Virus record (IMG/VR): IMGVR_UViG_3300007512_002205
Location: 57,144 to 121,143 of that record
Length of the DNA stretch: 64,000 nt
From: a virus
Direction: 5' to 3' (one strand)
Positions 46,203 to 53,453 of the stretch are shown piece after piece. Below the pieces are notes generated by a model. That model worked only from the letters and a program-made list of their open reading frames with translations. It was not told the origin of the DNA and made no database searches. Position 1 is the stretch's first letter; each line of letters begins with the position of its first letter. Position numbers and translations under genes: made by a program.

Positions 46203-47455
46203 AACGATATTTCATTGAACATTGAATCGATCTCATCTTCATACTCAATGAACTCCTTTAAATGTTGATAAAAGTTATCATAGATTTTCTCTTCGGAGAA
46301 GTTCTCATCAAGATGCTTCTTTAGCTTCTTCGCTTGACTTTCAAAGCGACCAAAATCTTTGTAAACCTCTCTCATCTTTTCCTTCGCACTTCTTTCTTTT
46401 GGGTAAGCCCACATTGATTCCTTGACAAGAATTGTATCCCACACAGCTTCTTTCTGAATTGGTTTGATGTCGTAATCGACCTTTGCAAAATGTGGTCGAT
46501 TCTTTATCTTGCCTTTAACTTTTTTTGGAGCGTACAAAAAGTCTTTCTGCCCACTCCAATCAGTTGTAACGACAGGCTTCCCAACGTAGGCAGACTCAAA
46601 CACAGGCAAGCCGTACCCTTCGCCGTGGCTAAGAGAGATAAGCGCCTTAATCTTTGGGTGTGCGTAAAGTGAATGAACCTCATCATGGGACATAAACCCA
46701 TGAACAAGATACAGCTTGCACTTTCTATCAGGATAAACAGCCGCAATTGATTTTAAATTGCTCTCAATTTGCATCCTATCACGGACACTGTTTCTGGCGA
46801 TGTTGGCCTTCATGACGAGGCCAACGTCTTCATTGTCATGAAACTCTTCCAAGAACCATTGAATTGTGTTAACAACGTTCTTCCTCGAACTCCATTGTAG
46901 AACTGCAAGGAAATTAAACTCTGTTTCGAGGTCGAGGTCAAGATCGACAGTTTCAAATTGTCTCACAGGATAATTGCAGTACTCAACGGCCTTCTCAAGC
47001 TTGAGTTCCATCATGTGTCCATATTCATTCTTTTTTTGATAGAATGAGTTCTCAAACACGGCTTTCGAATGCCTTGAAACCACAACAACTTTATCCGCAA
47101 CCTGATTCACTTTTTCAATCCACTCGGGGGAAACCTTTGTGGTTTCAATTCCGGCTGTATAAAGTATATTAACAGGGGCAAGCTTCTCAAGTTCATTTGG
47201 GATTGTCACCTGTAAAGTGATATCGAATTGCTTCTTCTCGTGAAAAGCTTTGATCGTCTCGGAGATTCTTTCATCCATCCACTTTCGCTCATCATCATCG
47301 ATAAAAATCCACCCTGTCTTTCCCCAAGGAATATTGGCAATGTATATATCAAGCAAATCTTCTTTGCGGCGCAAAGCTCTCAAGGCGAATCGAGCTTGTT
47401 CACCATATCCTGATTGTGATAAAACCGGACCTTTGACTAAGATACTTTTTTTCAT
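46199..47455 (-). CDS. Family 4 glycosyltransferase, phage type
   Basis: 418 residues: LVKGPVLSQSGYGEQARFAL at the start and ISLSHGEGYGLPVFESAYVG with PVVTTDWSGQKDFL (E-x7-E). I recall similar SGYGEQARFA-type transferases in T4-like marine phages. ATGA overlap with the previous gene and AAGGA seven bases before the start. Sugar and acceptor are unknown. Confidence 0.85.
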   Translation of the reverse strand: MKKSILVKGPVLSQSGYGEQARFALRALRRKEDLLDIYIANIPWGKTGWIFIDDDERKWMDERISETIKAFHEKKQFDITLQVTIPNELEKLAPVNILYTAGIETTKVSPEWIEKVNQVADKVVVVSRHSKAVFENSFYQKKNEYGHMMELKLEKAVEYCNYPVRQFETVDLDLDLETEFNFLAVLQWSSRKNVVNTIQWFLEEFHDNEDVGLVMKANIARNSVRDRMQIESNLKSIAAVYPDRKCKLYLVHGFMSHDEVHSLYAHPKIKALISLSHGEGYGLPVFESAYVGKPVVTTDWSGQKDFLYAPKKVKGKIKNRPHFAKVDYDIKPIQKEAVWDTILVKESMWAYPKERSAKEKMREVYKDFGRFESQAKKLKKHLDENFSEEKIYDNFYQHLKEFIEYEDEIDSMFNEISL

Positions 47456-48708
47456 TTTATTTCCTTAAACGCCCAGGGGTTGTAATTTTTTCGTGTACCC
47501 CAAGAACCGTATTCGTTGTAAACATTGGTTAAAATCTCTTCCCAACCAGTTATAAATTTATTGAAATTATAATTCTTTACAACATGTTCGCGGCCCTTAC
47601 GACCAAGTGCTTTGCGATCCTCTTCTGAGAGGTTGAACACTTCTTCCATTGCAGAGACAACAGATTCCTCGCTCACCCTATCCTCATAAATGTATGGAAC
47701 GTTCTGTGAACCAACAACGGCTTTTGACGCCGGCTCAATGCCGATGCCATACAGTTCTCCGCCCTTCTTCACTTGCTCTTGTAAGCCACCTGTCAGCGTG
47801 GCAATAATCGGTGTTGCACACGCAAGGGATTCAAGAGTCGCAAGTCCAAACCCTTCAGCGTCTGCAATATTGATTGTGCAATCCGCCATGTTGTACATGG
47901 CTGCCAAATTTTCAGGCGAAACCGACGTTGCTGAAAATCTTATTTGATGTTCTGTCAGGCCAAGCTTCTTAACAACTGCTTCAAGATCTGGACCGTTAAC
48001 ATCTTTGGGGTTGGTGTGCATAAGCAACAACGCCTTGTCATGACCGACACGATCAAGGAACGTTTTATACCACCAAATAAGAGAAGAACTCATCTTTCGA
48101 CGAGCATTTCTATTGTTCCAGAAGAACAGAAAACGCTCACTATCTTCTCCAAAGTTGCCCTTTCTTATGTTGGATATCTTATGCTCACTTTGTGGGAAAA
48201 AGACATCTCCATTCACGGCGTGAGGGTGATAAATGCAGGTAACATTTGGCGAAACTTCACGAACAACGTCATGAGTTAGCTTTGAGATAGCCACAATGAC
48301 ATCTGTTGAGTCGTAATGTTTTCTATTGAAATCAGGGGCTGGGAAGTTGTCCCAAACGTGGTAATAGACCATGGGACATAATGGACGAATTTCATCTTCA
48401 ATCTCCCACAACCACTCAAAATATCTTGGATCTGTCATAAACCAAAGAATATCGGGTTTTTCTGCTCTCAACACAGACCTGATTATATTGTGATCTCCGA
48501 AACCATTAACAGGGATGATTGTCCAGTCCTCCCCGTATTCTTCAAAACGAATTGGGGTATAGTCCTTGTGCTTCATTGCCCCTCCAAGAGAAACGACGCT
48601 AAACTTACCCGTCTTTAGAAGACCTTCAATAATATACCTTGTCTGTGTGCCAACACCAGATGTTGCCAAAGGCATATCCGATAGGGTCAGTATCTTTATC
48701 TTTTTCAT
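47452..48708 (-). CDS. Family 4 glycosyltransferase, phage type
   Basis: 418 residues: LTLSDMPLATSGVGTQTRYI opens the acceptor lobe, and INIADAEGFGLATLESLACA followed by TPIIATLTGGLQEQV has the E-x7-E donor motif. It is the first glycosyltransferase gene of the block in transcription order and has an AAAGG site upstream, four bases after the stop of a short zinc-binding gene. Same length as its neighbour but only distantly similar by eye. Confidence 0.86.
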   Translation of the reverse strand: MKKIKILTLSDMPLATSGVGTQTRYIIEGLLKTGKFSVVSLGGAMKHKDYTPIRFEEYGEDWTIIPVNGFGDHNIIRSVLRAEKPDILWFMTDPRYFEWLWEIEDEIRPLCPMVYYHVWDNFPAPDFNRKHYDSTDVIVAISKLTHDVVREVSPNVTCIYHPHAVNGDVFFPQSEHKISNIRKGNFGEDSERFLFFWNNRNARRKMSSSLIWWYKTFLDRVGHDKALLLMHTNPKDVNGPDLEAVVKKLGLTEHQIRFSATSVSPENLAAMYNMADCTINIADAEGFGLATLESLACATPIIATLTGGLQEQVKKGGELYGIGIEPASKAVVGSQNVPYIYEDRVSEESVVSAMEEVFNLSEEDRKALGRKGREHVVKNYNFNKFITGWEEILTNVYNEYGSWGTRKNYNPWAFKEIK

Positions 48709-48711
48709 TTT

Positions 48712-48888
48712 TTAACCTTTCTTCAAGTTTTCCACTAAAAAATCCACCCTCTTTCTAAGAGCTGAGATTTCTTCAGCTAACTTGTTCTGACGAGCCTTCT
48801 TTTCACAAGAAGCGCAAATGACCTTTTTCCACTTTACCACACCACAATCACGACAAACCTCTAACTCATCAAACGAAATAACACTCAT
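48712..48888 (-). CDS. Small zinc-finger-like protein, 58 aa
   Basis: A short frame of 58 residues. Two CxxC pairs (CRDCG, CASCE) with a 16-residue gap would bind one zinc ion, and the second half (NKLAEEISALRKRVDFLVEN) is a short coiled coil. The start overlaps the nuclease stop as ATGA with AGGTG upstream. A regulatory or adaptor role is possible; nothing shows which. Confidence 0.72.
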   Translation of the reverse strand: MSVISFDELEVCRDCGVVKWKKVICASCEKKARQNKLAEEISALRKRVDFLVENLKKG

Positions 48889-49664
48889 TGTTTACACCTT
48901 TCTGTCCTATAGAAGACGCACGGACCAAATTTACCGATACAGGACAGCCTGTTTTTTATGTGAGTACCGGCTTGTATGTTTTTTATTGCCTTTTCAAGTA
49001 AAAGTGTGGCGTTTTGAGTTTTCTTAGCGCCGCTTGTTACTCGAAAGATTTCCACCTTCTTGCCAGCTTTTGCTGTTCTTTTAAGAAGTCCGAAGTAGGT
49101 TTCTACCATTCCGGCGTCTAGCTTATGTTTCTTTATAAAGAAATTTTTGTACAGTGTTAACTGGTATGTTGTAAGTTTTTCAGATTTTCTCCTAGCATCC
49201 CATCCCCATGAACATGTTTTCCAGTCAATAATGTGATATTTTCCGTCAGGAGTCTTCAGTGCGAGGTCTACGAACCCCTTAAAAGAAAAATCATCAAACC
49301 CCTCAATCGGCTCATATAATTTCTCTTCCGCTTTAACAATTTCATAATCAGGGAACTTTTCTTTAATTGCTGGGATGATCTCCGGGATGATCTCCACACC
49401 TTGAGAAAGAAAAAGTGCAACGTCTTCTTCTGACACCTCGACCTTGTTTTCCAAGATCTCTTTCAAGAAGTTCTCTTCCAAATGTTCATCATAATTAAGA
49501 TCTTTTCCACAAACAAGGTTTTCACAGACTGAATGCATAGCTGTTCCAAACGTCGTGTGAATGGAATCGGAAAATGGATTCAGTTTGTCTTCATATGTTA
49601 ATTTTCTAAAATACGGGCATGTGCTCCAAGCTTTCAACTCAGAGAATGATATGTGCTTCTTCAC
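48885..49664 (-). CDS. PD-(D/E)XK nuclease, Cas4/RecB-like
   Basis: 259 residues with a GTG start and GGAG upstream. TFGTAMHSVCENLV holds the GxxxH motif, FSFKGFVDLALKTPDGKYHI with IDWKT is the D...DxK active site, and QLTLYKNFFIKKH fits motif QxxxY. Cysteines at residue 17 (STCPYF) and at the end (CIGKFGPC, then RC) are spaced like the iron-sulfur cluster ligands of Cas4/AddB-type nucleases. DNA processing is likely; marine T4-like phages commonly carry such nucleases. Confidence 0.85.
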   Translation of the reverse strand: MKKHISFSELKAWSTCPYFRKLTYEDKLNPFSDSIHTTFGTAMHSVCENLVCGKDLNYDEHLEENFLKEILENKVEVSEEDVALFLSQGVEIIPEIIPAIKEKFPDYEIVKAEEKLYEPIEGFDDFSFKGFVDLALKTPDGKYHIIDWKTCSWGWDARRKSEKLTTYQLTLYKNFFIKKHKLDAGMVETYFGLLKRTAKAGKKVEIFRVTSGAKKTQNATLLLEKAIKNIQAGTHIKNRLSCIGKFGPCVFYRTERCKQ

Positions 49665-49672
49665 TTAGTCTC

Positions 49673-50362
49673 CTAAATTGTTCTCAATAATTCAAATATC
49701 TTCTTGTATAGCATTGGGCACAAGGTTGCAAGATCTTCTCTCTTGCCAAGGAAGTAGTGCTCAAATCCATCTGCGAAATATTCATTCAACGAAACGGGGG
49801 CATATGATGTTAAGAAAATCCCACTGATAAACTTCTTCATTCTTCCGTTTCCAACCTTTTCTGTGAAAAATACGTCGAGTTTTTTATCATATTCGTGGTT
49901 CTTGAACGCCTCTTTTGCCCATCGATCTTCTGTAAAGTAAGGGCTCATCCTTTCGAACAGCAGGTTTCTCTTGTGAAGGAACTCTTCTTTCAAGATTTCA
50001 TCTTCGTAGATACCTTCACCATACTGCTCTTCAACCAAGTGAGCAACCTCGTGAACTATATCGTCCAAAAGGTCCATTGACCCATCTTGCTCTTTGCTAA
50101 CAAGATAAAGAGCGCCCTCCCAATATTTGGCATTCGCACCTTCCTCTTCGATTTCAGGAAAGCTGCCAATATATACCGCATTCAACCCCTTAAATAACGG
50201 CTCTGGCATCTCATCGTTGAGAAAGTTTAAAACACTTCGTATTGAAACGTTTTCAGGGACCTTCTCTGTTATATAAACAGGAACAGTGTCATGGATAAAA
50301 AGATCCATTTTCTCCAACAACACAGGGCTGTTCTTCTTTATATATTCTTTCAAGAGGTTCAT
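49673..50362 (-). CDS. Zincin metallopeptidase, 229 aa
   Basis: DIVHEVAHLVEEQYG gives the HExxH zinc motif at residues 104-108 and SLNEYFADGFEHYFLG supplies a possible third ligand at Glu194, as in gluzincin-type proteins and some phage minor proteins. No signal peptide. ATG overlaps the next-upstream gene as ATGA. It may cut a phage assembly protein or a host target. A ClpP-like gene lies two genes upstream. Confidence 0.78.
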   Translation of the reverse strand: MNLLKEYIKKNSPVLLEKMDLFIHDTVPVYITEKVPENVSIRSVLNFLNDEMPEPLFKGLNAVYIGSFPEIEEEGANAKYWEGALYLVSKEQDGSMDLLDDIVHEVAHLVEEQYGEGIYEDEILKEEFLHKRNLLFERMSPYFTEDRWAKEAFKNHEYDKKLDVFFTEKVGNGRMKKFISGIFLTSYAPVSLNEYFADGFEHYFLGKREDLATLCPMLYKKIFELLRTI

Positions 50363-50535
50363 CCTAGCAAGACCTGTTTTCCTGTTTCTTTGTTCTCATT
50401 CTTCTTGCTTTGAAGTTCATCAAACAACTCTTTCTTTTGAAGCTCCTCAAGATGAGGGTATTTTTCAAATACCTGACTCAGCGACAAGTTCTCCTTTAGT
50501 TGAATGTCTTTAATCATTTCAAATACTTTTCCCAT
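50359..50535 (-). CDS. Small helical protein, 58 aa
   Basis: A 58-residue frame, MGKVFEMIKDIQLKENLSLS and so on, with AGGAG eight bases before ATG and an ATGA overlap with the metallopeptidase. It is charged and helical with a lysine-rich end (LQSKKNENKETGKQ). No family recognised. Coupling to its neighbours supports that it is real. Confidence 0.68.
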   Translation of the reverse strand: MGKVFEMIKDIQLKENLSLSQVFEKYPHLEELQKKELFDELQSKKNENKETGKQVLLG

Positions 50536-50546
50536 AACGTGTTCTC

Positions 50547-51194
50547 CTATATTACTTTATCAACAAGGCCGTATTCAAGGCATTGTTCCGAATCGAACCA
50601 AAGGTCGTGTTTCAAGATTTCCTTAAGTTTCTTATCCGGGATTTTTGTATATGTCTTATAAATCTCTTTCATTTTGTCCATGATAAGATCGTGGTTTTGC
50701 ATCTGCTCTTTCATCTCTTCATAGTTACCCCAAACACCAGATGAAAGCTGATGGATAAGCATGAACGAATTTGGCGACATAATCCGTTTATCGCCGGCAA
50801 CAGTAATGAGAGTCGCTGCACTTGCAGCACAACCATCAACATGTGTGTGAACCGGAGTTTTGCACTCTCTTATGCAATCAACAACGGCCAAGGCTGCAAA
50901 GATGCTTCCGCCATAGCTATTGATGTGAATATGAATCGGAGGTGAATCCATTTCATATTTTACCTTAAAAATCTGAAGTTCTTTGTCGAGCCTTGAAATC
51001 GCCTTATTCAAGTGCAACATCTCTTGCTCTTCAATGGGGCCATAATAATAAATTCTATTATCTTGGATTTCAAGAGGGTTCTTTGAATCTTCTGACGAAG
51101 GTCCCCCCATGAAGATAACAGAAGGCATCGCAGGCTCCTCCTCTTCTTTCTTTTCTTTTTTTTTCGTTGTTTTCTTATCAGCCCAATAGATCAT
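50547..51194 (-). CDS. ClpP-family serine protease
   Basis: 215 residues. A charged N-terminal extension (KKKEKKEEEE) is followed by a ClpP core: INSYGGSIFAALAVVD, VDGCAASAATLITVAG with the catalytic serine at 125, SFMLIHQLSSGVWG with histidine 148, and HDLWFDSEQCLEYGLVDKVI at the end. Phage ClpP proteins in T4-like marine phages may process virion proteins or recruit host Clp machinery; the exact target is not known. ATGA coupling to the previous gene. Confidence 0.92.
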   Translation of the reverse strand: MIYWADKKTTKKKEKKEEEEPAMPSVIFMGGPSSEDSKNPLEIQDNRIYYYGPIEEQEMLHLNKAISRLDKELQIFKVKYEMDSPPIHIHINSYGGSIFAALAVVDCIRECKTPVHTHVDGCAASAATLITVAGDKRIMSPNSFMLIHQLSSGVWGNYEEMKEQMQNHDLIMDKMKEIYKTYTKIPDKKLKEILKHDLWFDSEQCLEYGLVDKVI

Positions 51195-51565
51195 TTTTTC
51201 TCCTTATTTAATTCTTCGACTTCTTCTTCTGCACCCGTGATCAGACCCTCAATTGCAATCACCATAGATAAGTCTTCAGCGGTTTCTCTTGAAGGGTAGT
51301 TCATATAGAACCTAAGATAGTTAAACTTATCTTTTATTTGCACACAGTACGGTAAGTTGTCAATGTTAAAAAGATTAACGTGACTTTCGATGATTTTTTC
51401 GATATCTTCACACAGTTTCAACACTATCGCTTCCCATTCACAAGGGACCGATGACGATATCATCATCGGTCCTTTAAGTAGGAATGGGAAGCGATTTTTG
51501 TACCTAAGCATATCAACATAGGCACGGTGAGGATTCTCATTCTTTAATGTTGTATAATATTTCAT
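51191..51565 (-). CDS. Hypothetical phage protein, 124 aa
   Basis: Starts MKYYTTLKNENPHRAYVDML. Residues RFPFLLKGPMMISSSVPCEW are encoded across a 28-base near-perfect palindrome (51445-51472). It ends in an acidic and lysine-rich tail (EEEVEELNKEKK). It overlaps the ClpP start (ATGA) and the previous gene by 29 bases. No family recognised. Confidence 0.72.
   Translation of the reverse strand: MKYYTTLKNENPHRAYVDMLRYKNRFPFLLKGPMMISSSVPCEWEAIVLKLCEDIEKIIESHVNLFNIDNLPYCVQIKDKFNYLRFYMNYPSRETAEDLSMVIAIEGLITGAEEEVEELNKEKK
51445..51472. repeat. 28-bp near-perfect palindrome inside a coding region
   Basis: The two 14-base halves are reverse complements except at one position, so 13 of 14 pairs match and there is no forced loop. 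The plus strand reads ggaccgatgacgat then atcatcatcggtcc. It lies in the middle of the gene at 51191-51565. It could be a protein-binding site, a cruciform or an RNA hairpin. It has no U-run after it, so a terminator is unlikely. Confidence 0.9.
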
Positions 51566-51722
51566 AAACGCCTATAATCCTATAAGAATTTTTCCCTTTG
51601 CTCATTATTGCAGAGGTTTCCTTTGCGTATTTATAAGCATCCTCAAAAAAACTGAACTCTATGTTCTTCTCAATATGCTTTTTTGTTATATCACATTTTA
51701 AATGGATTTTATACTTATTCAT
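51537..51722 (-). CDS. Hypothetical small protein, 61 aa
   Basis: The long frame begins at TTG 51725; ATG at 51722 overlaps the upstream stop as TGATG and is preferred. The product starts MNKYKIHLKCDITKKHIEKN and is rich in Lys, Tyr and Ile. It overlaps the next gene by 29 bases. Function not recognised. Confidence 0.65.
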   Translation of the reverse strand: MNKYKIHLKCDITKKHIEKNIEFSFFEDAYKYAKETSAIMSKGKNSYRIIGVYEILYNIKE

Positions 51723-51988
51723 CAATCAACCGCTCCCTTTGAGAATTCTTTCTTGTAGTCTCTTTTGTGAGTTCGTCGCTTCTTACGAGACTTAATCTTC
51801 TTCTCTTTGATTTCGTCAAGAAACTCCTCTTCAACAACACGGGTTTTTACGACAAAAATTTTGCCACCGGGACCATATTTCTTGACTTTTACTTGCAACG
51901 TTTTATCTTTAATCAGTTCTTTCCTCTTCTCATTCGCTCTATCATAGCTGTCAAACTTGCCAACTATTTTCCAAGGTTTTCCAAACAT
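51722..51988 (-). CDS. Small basic phage protein, 88 aa
   Basis: Starts MFGKPWKIVGKFDSYDRANE with GGAGG before ATG, and continues VKVKKYGPGGKIFVVKTRVV before a very basic end (EKKIKSRKKRRTHKRDYKKE). I recall short proteins with a similar beginning (KPWKIxGKFDSYxxA) in T4-like marine phages. A nucleic-acid-binding role is possible from the charge only. Confidence 0.72.
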   Translation of the reverse strand: MFGKPWKIVGKFDSYDRANEKRKELIKDKTLQVKVKKYGPGGKIFVVKTRVVEEEFLDEIKEKKIKSRKKRRTHKRDYKKEFSKGAVD

Positions 51989-52284
51989 ACTTCCTCCATT
52001 TTTTGTATGGTGTAATGCCGCATATACACGATATCATCCGGCAAATAAAACTTGTGAAATTTTCTCATTTTATTGTTTTTGGGTATCATCTTTTTTTCAA
52101 TTCCAAGATATAAGAAGATCTCATCGTCAAGGATTCTTTCGTTTTTAGTCAAGAACGGCTTCTTTGCCCAGACATCAAAAACAATCGTGAACTTAAACCC
52201 CTTTTTTTTCATCATCAGAAGGTGTCTGTGCCTACCCAACACACAACGATAATAACGACCTTTCTTCAGATCTCTAATTTTCAT
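51964..52284 (-). CDS. Hypothetical basic phage protein, 106 aa
   Basis: Starts MKIRDLKKGRYYRCVLGRHR and is basic and hydrophobic-aromatic throughout. It is the first gene after the promoter at 52343-52371. No clear Shine-Dalgarno sequence is visible in front of ATG, unlike nearly all its neighbours, so translation may be weak or use another signal. Family not recognised. Confidence 0.68.
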   Translation of the reverse strand: MKIRDLKKGRYYRCVLGRHRHLLMMKKKGFKFTIVFDVWAKKPFLTKNERILDDEIFLYLGIEKKMIPKNNKMRKFHKFYLPDDIVYMRHYTIQKMEEVCLENLGK

Positions 52285-52342
52285 ATAAGAAGTTTAAACG
52301 AAACAAAGGTTTTGTTAACCCTGTCTCGATCAGAGATGAATC

Positions 52343-52371
52343 ATAGTAACATTACTGAAATTTGTTGTCAA
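52343..52371 (-). promoter_or_regulatory. Sigma70-like promoter with extended -10
   Basis: On the minus strand TTGACA (52371-52366) is separated by 17 bases from TACTAT (52348-52343), with TG one base before it as an extended -10. It lies in the 92-base gap between the CUB-like gene and the gene at 51964, so it would start transcription near 52336 and read into the small-gene, ClpP, nuclease and glycan block. The perfect -35 and exact spacing make it likely to be used by host RNA polymerase. Confidence 0.7.
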
Positions 52372-52376
52372 CCCTT

Positions 52377-53135
52377 TTAACTAGAACCCTTGCCAACTTC
52401 ACGGGATTTTGTTCCTCCGAGGGAACATGAGTATGCTGAATTTCTAAGCCTCAAGTTTGCAGGACCTAAAATCCCCATACGAAATGGGACCTGATCAAGA
52501 CCAACCCTATTATATTGTTCTGAAGCGTTCTTGAAACTGTTTATAGCATGATCCGCTGTAAATGCAACAGACGTTGTTACAACGTTTCCGGCTGCTGCTT
52601 CTTCCGCTTCGGGAAGGCTTGAAGTCCAGTCAAGCTGGAATCCTGCATCTGGAAAGCCCGACTCTGCAAGAAATGAAATATAAGCTAGGTTTCCAGACTG
52701 GAATGTTCCAGATGAAGTGCCATCTATAAATCCCCAAGTTGGTTGAGTCCAGTCTTCATGAATTGATGGGTTTAGTGCTGAGCTTATGTTCTCGACAATA
52801 GCTTCGTCTGTCCAGACGTTTACGGCAAGGTTATCTGCGGAATCAACATAGACTTGGAAGAAGTTTCCTGTAACAAAGTTTTCATATGATGGGGTAATAT
52901 ATAATGAATCAAGGATTTCACCGCCATTTCCAACATTGTATGGAGAATCTGAGGGTGATAAAAGAAAACTTGGAAGTGACATTGTTAAACTGGTCACGGC
53001 ACCAGTTGGTTCTAAAAGAAAATCGGCATCATCAAGATCGCTATAGTTACCTGCTGGACCTCCAGTATCATACAGTGATCCAAATGGATCTGAGGCTGTC
53101 TGAGGTGTGTTGTTTGCTAAGTTATAGGAAGGCAT
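52377..53135 (-). CDS. Virion protein with CUB-like N-terminal domain
   Basis: 252 residues. DPFGSLYDTGGPAGNYSDLD and DADFLLEPTGAVTSLTMSLP resemble the start of CUB beta-sandwich domains, and the following part is Ser/Thr-rich with few charges. The end (LGGTKSREVGKGSS) is flexible. AGGAG lies upstream of ATG. It is next to nucleotidyltransferase and cell-wall genes, and a virion or fibre role is inferred. CUB-like domains bind sugar or protein surfaces. Confidence 0.66.
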   Translation of the reverse strand: MPSYNLANNTPQTASDPFGSLYDTGGPAGNYSDLDDADFLLEPTGAVTSLTMSLPSFLLSPSDSPYNVGNGGEILDSLYITPSYENFVTGNFFQVYVDSADNLAVNVWTDEAIVENISSALNPSIHEDWTQPTWGFIDGTSSGTFQSGNLAYISFLAESGFPDAGFQLDWTSSLPEAEEAAAGNVVTTSVAFTADHAINSFKNASEQYNRVGLDQVPFRMGILGPANLRLRNSAYSCSLGGTKSREVGKGSS

Positions 53136-53136
53136 A

Positions 53137-53448
53137 TTATAGCACTCCTATCTTATATTTTTTTAATAGTCTCACATAGACATTCTTATGAATACCTAGA
53201 CTCCTGGCTGCTACACTATAATTCGGATAATGCTGAACAGCAAATCTTATGAGAGCTTCTTTTATTATTTCTGGAAATTTACGATATAGATTATATCCAT
53301 ACAATTTACCATTCATTACTTTCGAAGCGTTCTCTAACTTCAGTCCGATGACTTCTTCCAGAGTCAGATTGTTGAGCATGAACTCAAACTTCTCGTCTAT
53401 AAGTTTGCTCTCTTTTAATTGATTTGTCAAGCTGACGTAGGTCTTCAT
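53137..53448 (-). CDS. Fis-like helix-turn-helix protein
   Basis: 103 residues. The C-terminus EALIRFAVQHYPNYSVAARS followed by LGIHKNVYVRLLKKYKIG is a Fis-type helix-turn-helix (AARxLGIxxxxxxxLLKKY), which binds DNA. The N-terminus MKTYVSLTNQLKESKLIDEK resembles short proteins I recall in cyanophages. It may regulate late genes or help DNA bending or packaging. No strong ribosome site is visible in front of ATG. Confidence 0.78.
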   Translation of the reverse strand: MKTYVSLTNQLKESKLIDEKFEFMLNNLTLEEVIGLKLENASKVMNGKLYGYNLYRKFPEIIKEALIRFAVQHYPNYSVAARSLGIHKNVYVRLLKKYKIGVL

Positions 53449-53453
53449 AAATA

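Noticed and set aside
52410-52427. Hairpin (TGTTCC, six-base loop, GGAACA) near the end of the CUB-like gene
   Set aside because: It lies in coding sequence and is not followed by a T-run on the minus strand, so it is not supported as a terminator.
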